Assembly: GCA_030813035.1 (NCBI GenBank)
Contig: JAUSTV010000001.1
Length of the DNA: 64,000 nt
Reading direction: 5' to 3' (one strand)
Source: Bacillus_BA fengqiuensis
GTDB lineage: Bacteria > Bacillota > Bacilli > Bacillales > Bacillaceae_H
Shown here: positions 15,747 through 24,858 of the stretch, in pieces
Layout: every line of letters begins with the position of its first letter
Numbering within the stretch: position 1 is the first letter of the stretch
Program-made: the position numbers and the translations under genes
Notes under the pieces: generated by a model
Databases searched by the model: none
Seen by the model: only the letters and a program-made list of their open reading frames with translations
What the model was told of the DNA's origin: nothing

Positions 15747-16631
15747 ATGAAAGTAAAAAAAGCAATTATACCAGCGGCAGGGCTTGGGACAAGATTTCTT
15801 CCTGCGACGAAGGCGATGCCGAAAGAAATGCTTCCGATTGTTGATAAACCAACGATCCAATACATTGTAGAGGAAGCCGTAGAATCAGGCATTGAAGATA
15901 TTATCATCGTGACAGGAAAAGGAAAAAGGGCGATTGAGGATCACTTTGATCATTCTTTTGAGCTCGAACATAATTTATTGGAAAAAGGAAAGTATGACCT
16001 GCTGGATGAAGTACAAAAGTCTTCTAAACTAGTAGACATCCATTATATTCGCCAAAAAGAACCACGGGGATTAGGGCATGCGATTTGGTGCGCCCGTAAA
16101 TTTATCGGAAACGAACCATTTGCCGTATTACTAGGCGATGATATTGTAAAAGCAGATAAACCTTGCTTAAAGCAAATGATTGAACAATACGAGCGGCACA
16201 ACTCATCTGTTATAGGGGTACAGCATATAGCAGATGATGAGGTGTCAAGGTATGGTATTGTAGACGGAAAAATGATCGGTGACCGTTTTTATAATGTGAA
16301 TAGTTTAGTGGAGAAACCACAAAAAGACGAAGCGCCATCCAATCTTGCGATATTAGGACGCTATATCTTGAGCCCAAAAATCTTCGAGATTTTAAGCCAT
16401 CAAGAACCGGGTGCGGGCGGTGAAATCCAGCTGACGGATGCAATTGCAGAACTGAACAAGTACGAAGCGGTGTATGCATATGATTTTGAAGGGATTCGAT
16501 ATGATGTCGGCGAGAAAATGGGCTTTATTAAAACAACGATTGAATTTGCCCTCCAACATCAAGATTTAAAGCATGATGTTTTAGAATACTTGTCATTCAT
16601 TGTAGAGAAAGAGTTATCCCGGAAGGTGTAA
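15747..16631 (+). CDS. gtaB: UTP-glucose-1-phosphate uridylyltransferase
   Basis: A 294-residue GalU/GtaB enzyme that makes UDP-glucose from glucose-1-phosphate and UTP. Signature elements: KKAIIPAAGLGTRFLPATKA at residues 4-23, the substrate motif EMLPIVDKPTIQYIVEEAV, the LLGDDIV metal site and the C-terminal GIRYDVGEKMGF. AAGGAG precedes it. It lies in the eps operon, so it probably supplies UDP-glucose (and, with GalE, UDP-galactose) for the polymer. A housekeeping copy may exist elsewhere. Confidence 0.95.
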   Translation: MKVKKAIIPAAGLGTRFLPATKAMPKEMLPIVDKPTIQYIVEEAVESGIEDIIIVTGKGKRAIEDHFDHSFELEHNLLEKGKYDLLDEVQKSSKLVDIHYIRQKEPRGLGHAIWCARKFIGNEPFAVLLGDDIVKADKPCLKQMIEQYERHNSSVIGVQHIADDEVSRYGIVDGKMIGDRFYNVNSLVEKPQKDEAPSNLAILGRYILSPKIFEILSHQEPGAGGEIQLTDAIAELNKYEAVYAYDFEGIRYDVGEKMGFIKTTIEFALQHQDLKHDVLEYLSFIVEKELSRKV

Positions 16632-16702
16632 AAGAACACTCTCATTGATGGAAGCTTCACTTTCTATACCAAGCAATGGCTGTAAAAAGGAGAGAAAATT
16701 CA

Positions 16703-18004
16703 ATGGCATTAAAGAAACTAGGAGCTGTTGTATGCAGTATCGCCTTATTAAGTGGATGTAACACGGCGACGCAAGCTTCTAAACAGTCCTCCAGTCAAGT
16801 GGAAGCGAAGGACGTAAAGAAAGAAGATTCTCAAGAAGAGATGACGTTGAGCGGGCGTGCTGAACCATATCAGGAGGTACTTGTTTCTCCAGTGATCGGA
16901 GGGAAAATCAAACATATTTATGCTGATTTAGGCTCTTATGTGAAACAAGGACAAAAGCTGGCAGAACTGGATGAAGGTGATTTAGCCGTTAAAGTTAAGC
17001 AGGCAGAAAATCAGATAAGAATCGTTGAAGCACAAGGACATTTAACGGCAATGGAACAGCAGATTGCCCTTAATCAAACCATGGCAAGCCTCAATCAAGC
17101 CATGGCGGGCCTTAATACAACGACCCCTCCAGAATCACCAACATTACCGGAATCGCCGGAGTTTTTAGGGTTTCCAGAATTAGAAGCAGCTAAAACGGTC
17201 GTGAAAGATGCGGAGTTGGCCCTTACGGAAGTCACTCAAGAGTGGGCAGAGACGAATGAGTTGTTCGAGAATGGACTCGTTTCCAAACAAGAGCTCGATC
17301 AAGTGACTTCAGCAAAAGCGAAAGCAGAAACTGAATTGGAAAGAGCGAAGAAAAAGGTCGAAACCGAGGCAGTCAAAGCTGATATCCAACAAAAATATGA
17401 AGAGGAAAAAGCAAAGTATAAAGAGGAAAAAGCGAAGTACGATCAAGAAAAAGCGAAATATGATCGAGAAAAGGCGAAATATGAACAAGGAAAAGCAACA
17501 AAGGCTGCCAGACAAACAGATAAGTCTGCTGAAGACACGATGAAGCTGCAAAAAGAATCTGCCCGTGTGACAAGTCAAATGACGAAAATAGGCATCGAAA
17601 ATGCCAAAAAGGAACTTGAGACTATTCGTAGCCAGTACAATAACCTACCGGTTGTTGCGCCTGTTAACGGGTTTATTACAGAGAAGAAAGGGAGAATTGG
17701 GGAATCTGTCTCCCCGCAAACTTCATTGTTTGTGATTACGAATCTGGATAAGCTATACATTAATATCGATGTTCCCGAGGGTATGATTAACCGCTGGAAG
17801 GAGAATCAGACAGTAAAAGTAGAGATTCCGACACAAGGAATCATAGTTGATGGCAAGGTTATTTACATTGGATTAATGCCTAGCGGAGACAAGCAAACGT
17901 ACCCTGTTAAGGTGTTGATTGACAACGTCGATCATAAAATCAAAGGCGGTATGAAGGCAGTTGTCAGCTGGAAGATGGAGAGCGGGGGCAGCCAACCTCA
18001 ATGA
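16703..18004 (+). CDS. HlyD-type efflux adaptor lipoprotein with KAKY heptad repeats
   Basis: About 433 residues from ATG 16703 (AAGGAGAGAA upstream). The signal peptide ends in the lipobox LLSGC, so it is a lipoprotein on the outer face of the membrane. A biotinyl-lipoyl half domain (GGKIKHIYADLGSYVKQGQK) comes first. A long coiled coil follows, with about five tandem seven-residue units of the type EEKAKYD between roughly residues 230 and 265, then the second half (NLPVVAPVNGFITEKKGRIG) and a beta-barrel. It is a membrane-fusion adaptor, normally partnered by a TolC channel and an inner-membrane pump. A TolC-like gene lies at 38497, but no dedicated pump gene is adjacent. Confidence 0.87.
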   Translation: MALKKLGAVVCSIALLSGCNTATQASKQSSSQVEAKDVKKEDSQEEMTLSGRAEPYQEVLVSPVIGGKIKHIYADLGSYVKQGQKLAELDEGDLAVKVKQAENQIRIVEAQGHLTAMEQQIALNQTMASLNQAMAGLNTTTPPESPTLPESPEFLGFPELEAAKTVVKDAELALTEVTQEWAETNELFENGLVSKQELDQVTSAKAKAETELERAKKKVETEAVKADIQQKYEEEKAKYKEEKAKYDQEKAKYDREKAKYEQGKATKAARQTDKSAEDTMKLQKESARVTSQMTKIGIENAKKELETIRSQYNNLPVVAPVNGFITEKKGRIGESVSPQTSLFVITNLDKLYINIDVPEGMINRWKENQTVKVEIPTQGIIVDGKVIYIGLMPSGDKQTYPVKVLIDNVDHKIKGGMKAVVSWKMESGGSQPQ

Positions 18005-18041
18005 CCGGGATGGAAACGATAAAAATGTAAGGGTGATGAAA

Positions 18042-19208
18042 ATGCCTGGGAAAGTTCTGTTTTGTGCGACTGTCGATTATCATTTCAAAGCGTTTCATCT
18101 GCAATATTTGCAGTGGTTTAAAGAGCAAGGGTGGGAGGTCCATGTCGCGGCAAGCGGGAACATGGACCTTCCGTATGTAGATAAAAAGTTTGACCTTCCG
18201 ATTCAACGATCACCTTTTAAGGCAGCAAACGTTCAAGCTTACAAGGAGCTAAAATCTATTATTGATCAAAACAATTATTCAATCATCCATTGCCATACAC
18301 CGATGGGCGGAGTACTTGCGCGATTGGCTGCACGACAAGCTAGGAAAAAAGGAACAAAAGTGATTTATACAGCTCACGGCTTTCATTTTTGCAAAGGAGC
18401 CCCGCTGTTAAACTGGATGGTTTATTATCCGATTGAAAAAGGGTTATCGCGATATACAGATTGCCTCATCACGATCAACGAAGAAGATTATAACCTGGCC
18501 GTTAACCATAAATTCAAAGCAAAGAAAATAGAGCATGTTCACGGTGTAGGAGTTGATACAAGTCAATACAGACCCGTGAGTGAGGAGCAAAAACATGAAT
18601 TGAGAAAATCGTACGGATATCACCCGGACGATTTTTTACTGTTTTATGCTGCAGAATTTAATAAGAACAAGAACCAGCAACTATTACTTCATGCTCTTGC
18701 CTTATTAAAAGATGAAGCGCCCAATGCCAAGCTACTGCTGGCGGGGGACGGCGCTTTACTGGATGAATGCAAAGAGTTAGCCGTTAGACTGGGAGTAGAA
18801 AAGATGGTCCATTTCCTCGGTTATCGCAAAGACATTCAATCATTGTTGTCAATAAGTGATGTAGCCGTTGCTTCAAGCCTTCGCGAAGGACTTCCTGTTA
18901 ATATAATGGAAGCCATGGCGTCTGGGCTTCCGGTTGTAGCTAGTGATAATAGAGGGCATAGGGAGCTGGTGAAGGACAAGGTGAACGGCTTTGTGATACC
19001 GCCTTCTAATGACAGAATGTTTTCTAAACGATTACTAGAGCTTAGCCAATCGAATGATATGTGCAAAAAAATGGGGAGCGAAAGTGTCAGTCAATTAAAA
19101 AATTATTCACTGTCCCAGGTCGGTTTAGAATTGAGTGCCATTTATACACATTATATTTCGGGGGATATTCATGGAACCAAAAGTCAGCATAATCGTGCCT
19201 ATATATAA
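18042..19208 (+). CDS. epsD: EpsD, glycosyltransferase family 4
   Basis: About 388 residues. The start at ATG 18042 (after TAAGGGTG) gives MPGKVLFCATVDYHFKAFHL, very close to B. subtilis EpsD as I remember it, with the shared segments HCHTPMGGVLARLAARQAR and YTAHGFHFCKGAP. C-terminal GT-B domain: LLLAGDG and the donor-site pattern ASSLREGLPVNIMEAMASGL. It transfers a sugar from a nucleotide donor to the lipid-linked repeat unit on the cytosolic face. The 3' end overlaps the next gene by 38 bases. Donor and linkage are unknown. Confidence 0.9.
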   Translation: MPGKVLFCATVDYHFKAFHLQYLQWFKEQGWEVHVAASGNMDLPYVDKKFDLPIQRSPFKAANVQAYKELKSIIDQNNYSIIHCHTPMGGVLARLAARQARKKGTKVIYTAHGFHFCKGAPLLNWMVYYPIEKGLSRYTDCLITINEEDYNLAVNHKFKAKKIEHVHGVGVDTSQYRPVSEEQKHELRKSYGYHPDDFLLFYAAEFNKNKNQQLLLHALALLKDEAPNAKLLLAGDGALLDECKELAVRLGVEKMVHFLGYRKDIQSLLSISDVAVASSLREGLPVNIMEAMASGLPVVASDNRGHRELVKDKVNGFVIPPSNDRMFSKRLLELSQSNDMCKKMGSESVSQLKNYSLSQVGLELSAIYTHYISGDIHGTKSQHNRAYI

Positions 19209-20238
19209 TGTAGAAAGCTATTTAGGTAGATGCTTAGATAGCCTGCTGTCGCAAAGCCTTCGTGAACTTGAGATTATTGCGGTAAATGATGGTTCAACAG
19301 ACAGAAGTTCAGAAATTTTAAAGGACTATTCAGAGAGAGATAATCGGATTGTGGTCATAGAAAAGGAAAACGGGGGCGTATCTTCAGCCAGAAATACAGG
19401 GTTACTTCAGGCAAAAGGACAATACATTGGCTTTGTAGATCCAGATGATTGGATAGACAAAGAGATGTATGAAGAACTTTATCAGTCTGCTATTCATGAA
19501 AAAGCCGACATTGTTATGTGTACGTATATTCGTGAATTTGGAACACATTCAAAGGAAAAGAAGTTCAACATGCCCCAAAAGGTTTGCTATAAAAACGAAG
19601 AAGTAAAACTTGAAATTATGAGACGTTTGGTAGGGCCCATAGATGAAGAAATTGCAAATCCGGAACTTCTTGATGCATGGGGCACCGTATGGTCAAAGCT
19701 ATACCGTGCGGACATGATTAAAGAAAACAAAATTCACTTCGTTGATCTTAACATAATAGGTACGAATGAAGATTCTCTCTTTAATATACATACATTTTAT
19801 TACGCAAATACATTTGTTTTTCTCAATCAACCTTACTATCATTACTGGCGAGCAAATGAAACATCAGTTACAGCAGGATATAAGCCCAATTTAAAAGATC
19901 AATGGTTTAATCTTTATAGTATGATTGAGGGTTTTTTAAATGAAAAAAATATGCAGCGCGATTTCTATTTGGCTCTCAATAATCGTATTTGTCTTAATAC
20001 ACTCGGACTTGGTCTGAATACGATAAGCAAAAGTAACCAAGTCTCCGCCTTTATAAAAATTAGGAAGTTGAGTTCCATTTTACGAGACAATCGTATTAAA
20101 CGCTCTTTCAAACAATTAGAGATGACCTATTTTCCGATTGTTTGGCGAGCGTTTTATTTTTGTGCCAAATCGAGATTTGCAACCGGTTTTTATATAATGC
20201 TGATCACAATGGATTGGCTCAGAAAGATCATGAGATAG
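19171..20238 (+). CDS. Glycosyltransferase family 2 (EpsH/EpsJ-like)
   Basis: A 355-residue GT-A enzyme. The N-terminal VSIIVPIYNVESYLGRCLDS is followed by VNDGSTDRS, the aglycone-side NGGVSSARNTGL, and the metal motif FVDPDDWID near residue 96 (a DxDD variant). The C-terminal 120 residues are specific and positively charged. ATG 19171 follows GGGGGATATTC and lies within epsD, so translation is probably coupled. It adds one sugar to the eps repeat unit. In the B. subtilis operon this place is held by the dual-function EpsE; here the protein is a plain EpsH/J-type transferase, so the flagellar clutch function should not be assumed. Confidence 0.88.
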   Translation: MEPKVSIIVPIYNVESYLGRCLDSLLSQSLRELEIIAVNDGSTDRSSEILKDYSERDNRIVVIEKENGGVSSARNTGLLQAKGQYIGFVDPDDWIDKEMYEELYQSAIHEKADIVMCTYIREFGTHSKEKKFNMPQKVCYKNEEVKLEIMRRLVGPIDEEIANPELLDAWGTVWSKLYRADMIKENKIHFVDLNIIGTNEDSLFNIHTFYYANTFVFLNQPYYHYWRANETSVTAGYKPNLKDQWFNLYSMIEGFLNEKNMQRDFYLALNNRICLNTLGLGLNTISKSNQVSAFIKIRKLSSILRDNRIKRSFKQLEMTYFPIVWRAFYFCAKSRFATGFYIMLITMDWLRKIMR

Positions 20239-20249
20239 GAGTGAAAACC

Positions 20250-21365
20250 ATGGAACCGATTCGAATACTGCAGGTAGTGACCATCATGAATCGCGGTGGA
20301 CTCGAAACGATGTTGATGAACTACTACCGGCAGATGGATCGAAGCAAGATACAGTTCGATTTTATGGTACATCGAATGGAAAAAGGCCATTATGATGATG
20401 AAATATTGAGTATGGGAGGAAAAGTTTATCGAATGCCGCAAATTCGGCCTGGTAACTATCGTTTGTATTTTAAACAGCTTAACGATTTTTTCTCCGAGCA
20501 TCCTGAATACAAGGTGGTGCATTCTCACATTAATGAAAATAGCAGCTTTGTACTCAGGGCAGCGAAACAAGCGGGAGTTCCGTGCCGTATTGCCCACAGT
20601 CATTTAAGTGATTTAGGTATTGATATAAAACTTCCTTTTCGTTTATATGCAAGGTTTTCCATGAAAGATCATCCCACGCAATATTTTGCCTGTTCAAAAA
20701 ATGCAGGTAAATGGTTATTCGGACAGGGAGTATCCAGTTCAAAAGGAATAACCGTTCTTAATAATGCAGTGAACGTAGAGGAATTTAAGTATGATGGTGA
20801 GATGCGAACGAAGATAAGGAATGAGATTGATGCAGGGGATAAATTAGTGGTAGGGCATGTCGGTCGATTTAATAAGCAGAAAAACCATGATTTTTTAATA
20901 GATATATTTAAAGCTTTACATGATAAACACCCCAATTCCATGCTAGTAATGATCGGAGATGGTCATTTAAGATCATCCATTGAAAAGAAAGTTGCCAGCT
21001 TAGAATTGTCTTCTAGTGTGAAATTTCTGGGAGTTAGAGGAGATATATCGGACATTATGCAAGGAATGGATTTGTATTTATTTCCATCGCTTTTTGAAGG
21101 GTTGCCAGTTGTATTAGTAGAGGCACAGGCAGCAGGCCTAAAATGCATTGTGTCAGATACGATTACACGTGAAACAGATGTATCAGGTCGGGTAGAATTT
21201 GTAAGCCTAAAAGAATCTTTAGACGAATGGGCAGATAGAATCCTGGCTTCATCCTATGAACATACCGATACATCAGAGCTATTACGGCAAAATGGGTATG
21301 ACACAGTGACAATGGCTAAATGGTTGACGGAATATTATAAAGAACATGCTGTACAAGCAAGATAA
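20250..21365 (+). CDS. epsF: EpsF, glycosyltransferase family 4
   Basis: A 371-residue GT-B enzyme. The start at ATG 20250 (TAGGAGTGAAAACC) gives MEPIRILQVVTIMNRGGLET, like EpsF of B. subtilis, with YYRQMDRSKIQFDFMVHR and CRIAHSHLSD. The donor domain has VGHVGRFNKQKNHDFLIDIF, MIGDGH and FPSLFEGLPVVLVEAQAAGL, the E-x7-E type nucleotide-sugar site. It lies 11 bases after the previous gene. Cytosolic repeat-unit assembly is expected; donor unknown. Confidence 0.9.
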   Translation: MEPIRILQVVTIMNRGGLETMLMNYYRQMDRSKIQFDFMVHRMEKGHYDDEILSMGGKVYRMPQIRPGNYRLYFKQLNDFFSEHPEYKVVHSHINENSSFVLRAAKQAGVPCRIAHSHLSDLGIDIKLPFRLYARFSMKDHPTQYFACSKNAGKWLFGQGVSSSKGITVLNNAVNVEEFKYDGEMRTKIRNEIDAGDKLVVGHVGRFNKQKNHDFLIDIFKALHDKHPNSMLVMIGDGHLRSSIEKKVASLELSSSVKFLGVRGDISDIMQGMDLYLFPSLFEGLPVVLVEAQAAGLKCIVSDTITRETDVSGRVEFVSLKESLDEWADRILASSYEHTDTSELLRQNGYDTVTMAKWLTEYYKEHAVQAR

Positions 21366-21389
21366 ATTGATAGTTTTGGAGGGTTGGTC

Positions 21390-22292
21390 ATGACACCTAC
21401 CTTAACGGTTTTTACGCCTGCATTCAATCGGGCATATACGCTTCACCTTTGCTACGAGAGTTTAAAGAGACAGACTTGCAAGGATTTTATGTGGTTAATT
21501 ATCGATGATGGATCTACAGATAACACAAAAGAACTTGTGAATATTTGGATTTCTGAGGGTTCAGTTCCAATCCGTTATCATTATCAAGAAAATCAAGGGA
21601 TGCATGGGGCACATAATACTGCTTATGAACTAATCGACACAGAGCTTAATGTCTGCATTGACTCCGATGATTATATGGCTGACGAGGCTGTTGAAAAAAT
21701 TGTGGCATTTTGGAAGGAAAACGGAGGTAGTAAATATGCAGGGATAGTCAGCCTTGATGCCAGTCCGGATGGGAATATTATTGGGACATCTATGCCTAAT
21801 GATTTGAAGGAATCTACGCTTTCAAACTTATATGGTAAATACGGAGTGAAAGGTGATAAGAAGTTAGTCTATCGATCAGAACTTACAAGGAAAACCCCTC
21901 CATATCCCATATTTCCCGGTGAAAAGTACTGTCCGCTCAGTTACAAATATATCCTGATCGATCAGAAATGTCCTTTACTTGTCATGAATGAAATCCTTTG
22001 TCATGTAGAGTATTTGGCCGACGGATCGAGTATGAACATCATCAAGCAATATAAGAGAAACCCGAATGGCTTTTCTTTCTTTAGAAAAGTGGCGATGAAA
22101 TATGCTCCTTCATTTAAGGAGAGATTTCGAGAGTCCGTACATTATGTATCAAGTAATTTAATGCTAAAAAACTATAAATATTTGTTTGAGTCACCGTGTA
22201 AATTGACTACGTTAATGGCTACACCGTTTGGGCTATTATTATACATTTATATTCAAAATACAAATAAAGCTACAGTTTTAAAAAATAATTAA
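21390..22292 (+). CDS. Glycosyltransferase family 2
   Basis: About 300 residues. TLTVFTPAFNRAYTLHLCYE at the N-terminus is typical of a GT2 subgroup found in capsule loci. The nucleotide-binding LIIDDGSTDNT and metal motif NVCIDSDDYM are intact. A close relative in the same operon lies at 34541 (FTPTYNRAYIIEKLYRSLQK, FIVDSDDHLTEDALESIV), so the two genes look like diverged duplicates. The ATG at 21390 has GGAGGG nearby. Cytosolic; acceptor and donor are not predictable. Confidence 0.87.
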   Translation: MTPTLTVFTPAFNRAYTLHLCYESLKRQTCKDFMWLIIDDGSTDNTKELVNIWISEGSVPIRYHYQENQGMHGAHNTAYELIDTELNVCIDSDDYMADEAVEKIVAFWKENGGSKYAGIVSLDASPDGNIIGTSMPNDLKESTLSNLYGKYGVKGDKKLVYRSELTRKTPPYPIFPGEKYCPLSYKYILIDQKCPLLVMNEILCHVEYLADGSSMNIIKQYKRNPNGFSFFRKVAMKYAPSFKERFRESVHYVSSNLMLKNYKYLFESPCKLTTLMATPFGLLLYIYIQNTNKATVLKNN

Positions 22293-22323
22293 TAATTTTC
22301 ATATTCGGGAAAGGAGTCGGCGA

Positions 22324-23391
22324 ATGGAAGTATTTTGGATAAACCTTTTTCTAGTGTATATTCTTTCTTTTCTAGCCAGATATTTTGCCGCTCCTGTGTC
22401 TACCGGACCGATTCTGATCAAACCGAATGCATACTTCGCTTTTTTAGCCGCCACTATTTTAATATTAGTTGCGGGATTTCAAAAGAACATTGGTGATACA
22501 TTCTTTTATATGTATTCTTATGAAACTGTATATTTAACATGGGATAAGATTGGATTTTCAGCTGACTTTGGATTTAATCTTTACCAGATGCTTTTGCAAA
22601 GAATTTCAAACAATCCTCAACTGTTAGTCTTTATAACTGCGTTAATAACTAACTCCCTTATAGTACTTGTATTATATAAATACTCAAGAATGTTTGAATT
22701 AAGTTTATATGTGTACATAACCGGGGGAATGTACTTAACGTCAATGAATGGCATTAGACAGTTTCTTGCAGCTGCCGTTTTTTTTGCCGCTACAAAATAT
22801 ATCTTCGATGGTAATTGGAAAAAATATGTGATAGTTGTTCTTTTTGCATCAACTATTCATCAAACTGCCCTTATTCTCATTCCTATTTATTTTCTTGTCA
22901 GAAGGAGAGCCTGGACTTGGGAGACATTTATGATTCTTCTCTTTTCAGTCATTATGGTTATGGGGTTTAATCAATTTACATCGGCTTTATTTTCTGCTAT
23001 AGAAGATACAAAATATAGTGAATATAAAAACTTTACCGAGGGTGGGGCAAATGTACTTAGGGTTGTAGTATATGCTATGCCGGTTATACTTGCCTACATG
23101 GGTCGAGAGAAACTTAGAAACCTTTTTCCGCAAAGCGACTGTGTTGTTAACATGGCTATCCTCGGATTAGTTTTTATGATCATTTCAACACAAAATTGGA
23201 TTTTTGCAAGATTTACTTTTTATTTTGGTTTATATAATTTGATTTTAATTTCATGGGCTGTCAAGTTATTTACGGATAAGAATCAAAAGTTTATATATTA
23301 TACCATTTTAGTTTGCTATTTTATTTACTATTTCTATGAGAGTGTCATAAGCTTAAGAATTTTCTATGATAGTGATTTTATTAAAATTTAG
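22324..23391 (+). CDS. epsG: EpsG, Wzy-like exopolysaccharide polymerase
   Basis: A 355-residue multi-spanning membrane protein (about ten helices) of the EpsG family. Family marks include GFQKNIGDTFFYMYSY in the first loop, TGGMYLTSMNGIRQFLAAA in the middle and ASTIHQTALILIPIYFLVRR. It is thought to polymerise repeat units on the outer face after flipping. AAAGGAGTCGGCGA precedes the ATG. Base composition is AT-rich from here to the flippase at 38.4 kb, in contrast to the more GC-rich epsC, gtaB and galE genes, which suggests that this repeat-unit module was acquired as a block. Confidence 0.9.
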   Translation: MEVFWINLFLVYILSFLARYFAAPVSTGPILIKPNAYFAFLAATILILVAGFQKNIGDTFFYMYSYETVYLTWDKIGFSADFGFNLYQMLLQRISNNPQLLVFITALITNSLIVLVLYKYSRMFELSLYVYITGGMYLTSMNGIRQFLAAAVFFAATKYIFDGNWKKYVIVVLFASTIHQTALILIPIYFLVRRRAWTWETFMILLFSVIMVMGFNQFTSALFSAIEDTKYSEYKNFTEGGANVLRVVVYAMPVILAYMGREKLRNLFPQSDCVVNMAILGLVFMIISTQNWIFARFTFYFGLYNLILISWAVKLFTDKNQKFIYYTILVCYFIYYFYESVISLRIFYDSDFIKI

Positions 23392-23439
23392 CTTTACAAG
23401 ATTCTTTTTATTTAGACTTACTTTGAAGGGGAATGCTAA

Positions 23440-24177
23440 ATGATTACAAATAATAATAAAATCCCTAAAATTATTCACTACTGCTGGTTTGGAGGAAATG
23501 AAAAACCTGAAATTGTCAAAAAATGCATAGAAAGCTGGAGGGGAAATTTAGCACATTATGAAATCAAAGAATGGAATGAAGATAATTTTGACATCACCGG
23601 TAATCCATACGTAAGAGAAGCTTATGAAGCTAAAAAATTTGCTTTCGTAAGTGATTATGTGAGAGTACATGCCTTATACAATTTCGGGGGGATTTATTTA
23701 GATACAGATGTAGAAGTGTTTAAATCTTTCGATGATTTTCTGCAGCATGATTCATTCTGGGGGTTTGAACAGGAGAATTATATTGCTACAAGCACGATTG
23801 GGGCAGCTATGGGAAATAAGTTGATTAAGCTATTTTTAGATTCATATAAAGAAAAGACCTTTATTAAAGAAGATGGAACTCATGATCAGTTGACTAACGT
23901 GGCTATAGTTACTGACATACTAAAGGATATAGGTCTAAAGACAAACGGAGAATATCAAGAAATAGATGGTATTGGAGTTTTTTATCCTCAAACATATTTC
24001 TCCCCATATGATTATATCAACTGCAGGAATTTTATCACGGAAAATACGTATGCGATGCATCACTTTTACAAGAGTTGGTTACCGCCTAAAGCAAGATTGA
24101 AAAGCAATGTAAAACTAGTTTTATCAAAGATTATAGGCGGCGATAATATTGCGAAGTTAAGAAAAATTGGTAGGTGA
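23440..24177 (+). CDS. GT32-type capsular polysaccharide glycosyltransferase
   Basis: A 245-residue enzyme with the sugar-binding DXD region pattern of family GT32 (Och1/mannosyltransferase-like). It shows KIPKIIHYCWFGGNEKP at the start, FVSDYVRVHALYNFGGIYLD with the DTDV metal motif (residues 85-93) and a late HHFYKSWLP. Such proteins occur often in capsule loci and transfer a single hexose. The gene starts with ATG after GAAGGGG and overlaps the upstream part of the next reading frame. Specificity unknown. Confidence 0.9.
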   Translation: MITNNNKIPKIIHYCWFGGNEKPEIVKKCIESWRGNLAHYEIKEWNEDNFDITGNPYVREAYEAKKFAFVSDYVRVHALYNFGGIYLDTDVEVFKSFDDFLQHDSFWGFEQENYIATSTIGAAMGNKLIKLFLDSYKEKTFIKEDGTHDQLTNVAIVTDILKDIGLKTNGEYQEIDGIGVFYPQTYFSPYDYINCRNFITENTYAMHHFYKSWLPPKARLKSNVKLVLSKIIGGDNIAKLRKIGR

Positions 24178-24205
24178 AATTAAATGGCCAAGGAGAAATA
24201 TCAAA

Positions 24206-24820
24206 ATGAATATACTAGCAAAAATAATTAAAACCCTTGTTGCAGAATGCTGTAGCAGAGGGTTTTATTTTATGTTCATAATGAATTTATCGCACTTGAT
24301 AGGGATATCGAGGGCTTTTCTTTATAAACTAATGTATTTTAAAAATATTCATTCTTCTATATTTTCGCTTCAGGCTAACAGCAGAATAGAGGTATTTAAT
24401 AAACACTCAAAAGTTTATATAGGAAAGTTTGTGTTTATCAGAAAAAATGCAAGCATCCGAGTAGATTTTTATGGGGAGTTAAACATTGAGGAAAAAGTAT
24501 TCATTAATGATAATTGCAATATCAATTGTATACATCAAATCTCAATTGGAAGAAATACAAAGATAGCCCCAAATGTATGTATCAACGATCATGATCACAA
24601 TTATAAAAATAAGCAAGATGCCCATCTTATAAAAGGTAAGGTAATAATAGGCGAAAATGTGTGGATAGGCTCTAATGTAGTCATCTTAAGAGATACCATA
24701 ATAGGAGATAACGTTGTGATAGCGGCTGGAAGTGTTGTAAAGGGGAATATTCCTGCTAATACATTGTTTTTAAATAAAAGAGAAAACAATGTTTTTAATT
24801 ATGTGAGTGCAAATGGTTAA
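24206..24820 (+). CDS. Left-handed beta-helix acyltransferase
   Basis: About 204 residues from ATG 24206 (AAGGAGAAAT upstream). The N-terminal half is hydrophobic and variable. The C-terminal half consists of hexapeptide repeats (ISIGRNTKIAPNVCIND, VIIGENVWIGSNVVILR, TIIGDNVVIAAGSVV) with the catalytic HDH near residue 145. It resembles capsule O-acetyltransferases of the maltose/serine acetyltransferase group. It probably acetylates a sugar of the repeat unit, using acetyl-CoA. Confidence 0.87.
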   Translation: MNILAKIIKTLVAECCSRGFYFMFIMNLSHLIGISRAFLYKLMYFKNIHSSIFSLQANSRIEVFNKHSKVYIGKFVFIRKNASIRVDFYGELNIEEKVFINDNCNINCIHQISIGRNTKIAPNVCINDHDHNYKNKQDAHLIKGKVIIGENVWIGSNVVILRDTIIGDNVVIAAGSVVKGNIPANTLFLNKRENNVFNYVSANG

Positions 24821-24858
24821 TAAATATAAATTAGATCTTTTTATTGTGAGGAATAAAG

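Noticed and set aside
17309..17578. Long minus-strand open frames with Phe/Leu-rich translation opposite the HlyD-like gene
   Set aside because: They are the complement of the KAKY repeat region; no ribosome binding site, and the plus-strand gene is clear.
19171..20238. EpsE flagellar-clutch homologue
   Set aside because: The position matches epsE, but the sequence is closer to EpsH/J-type GT2 enzymes, and no clutch-specific residues can be argued.
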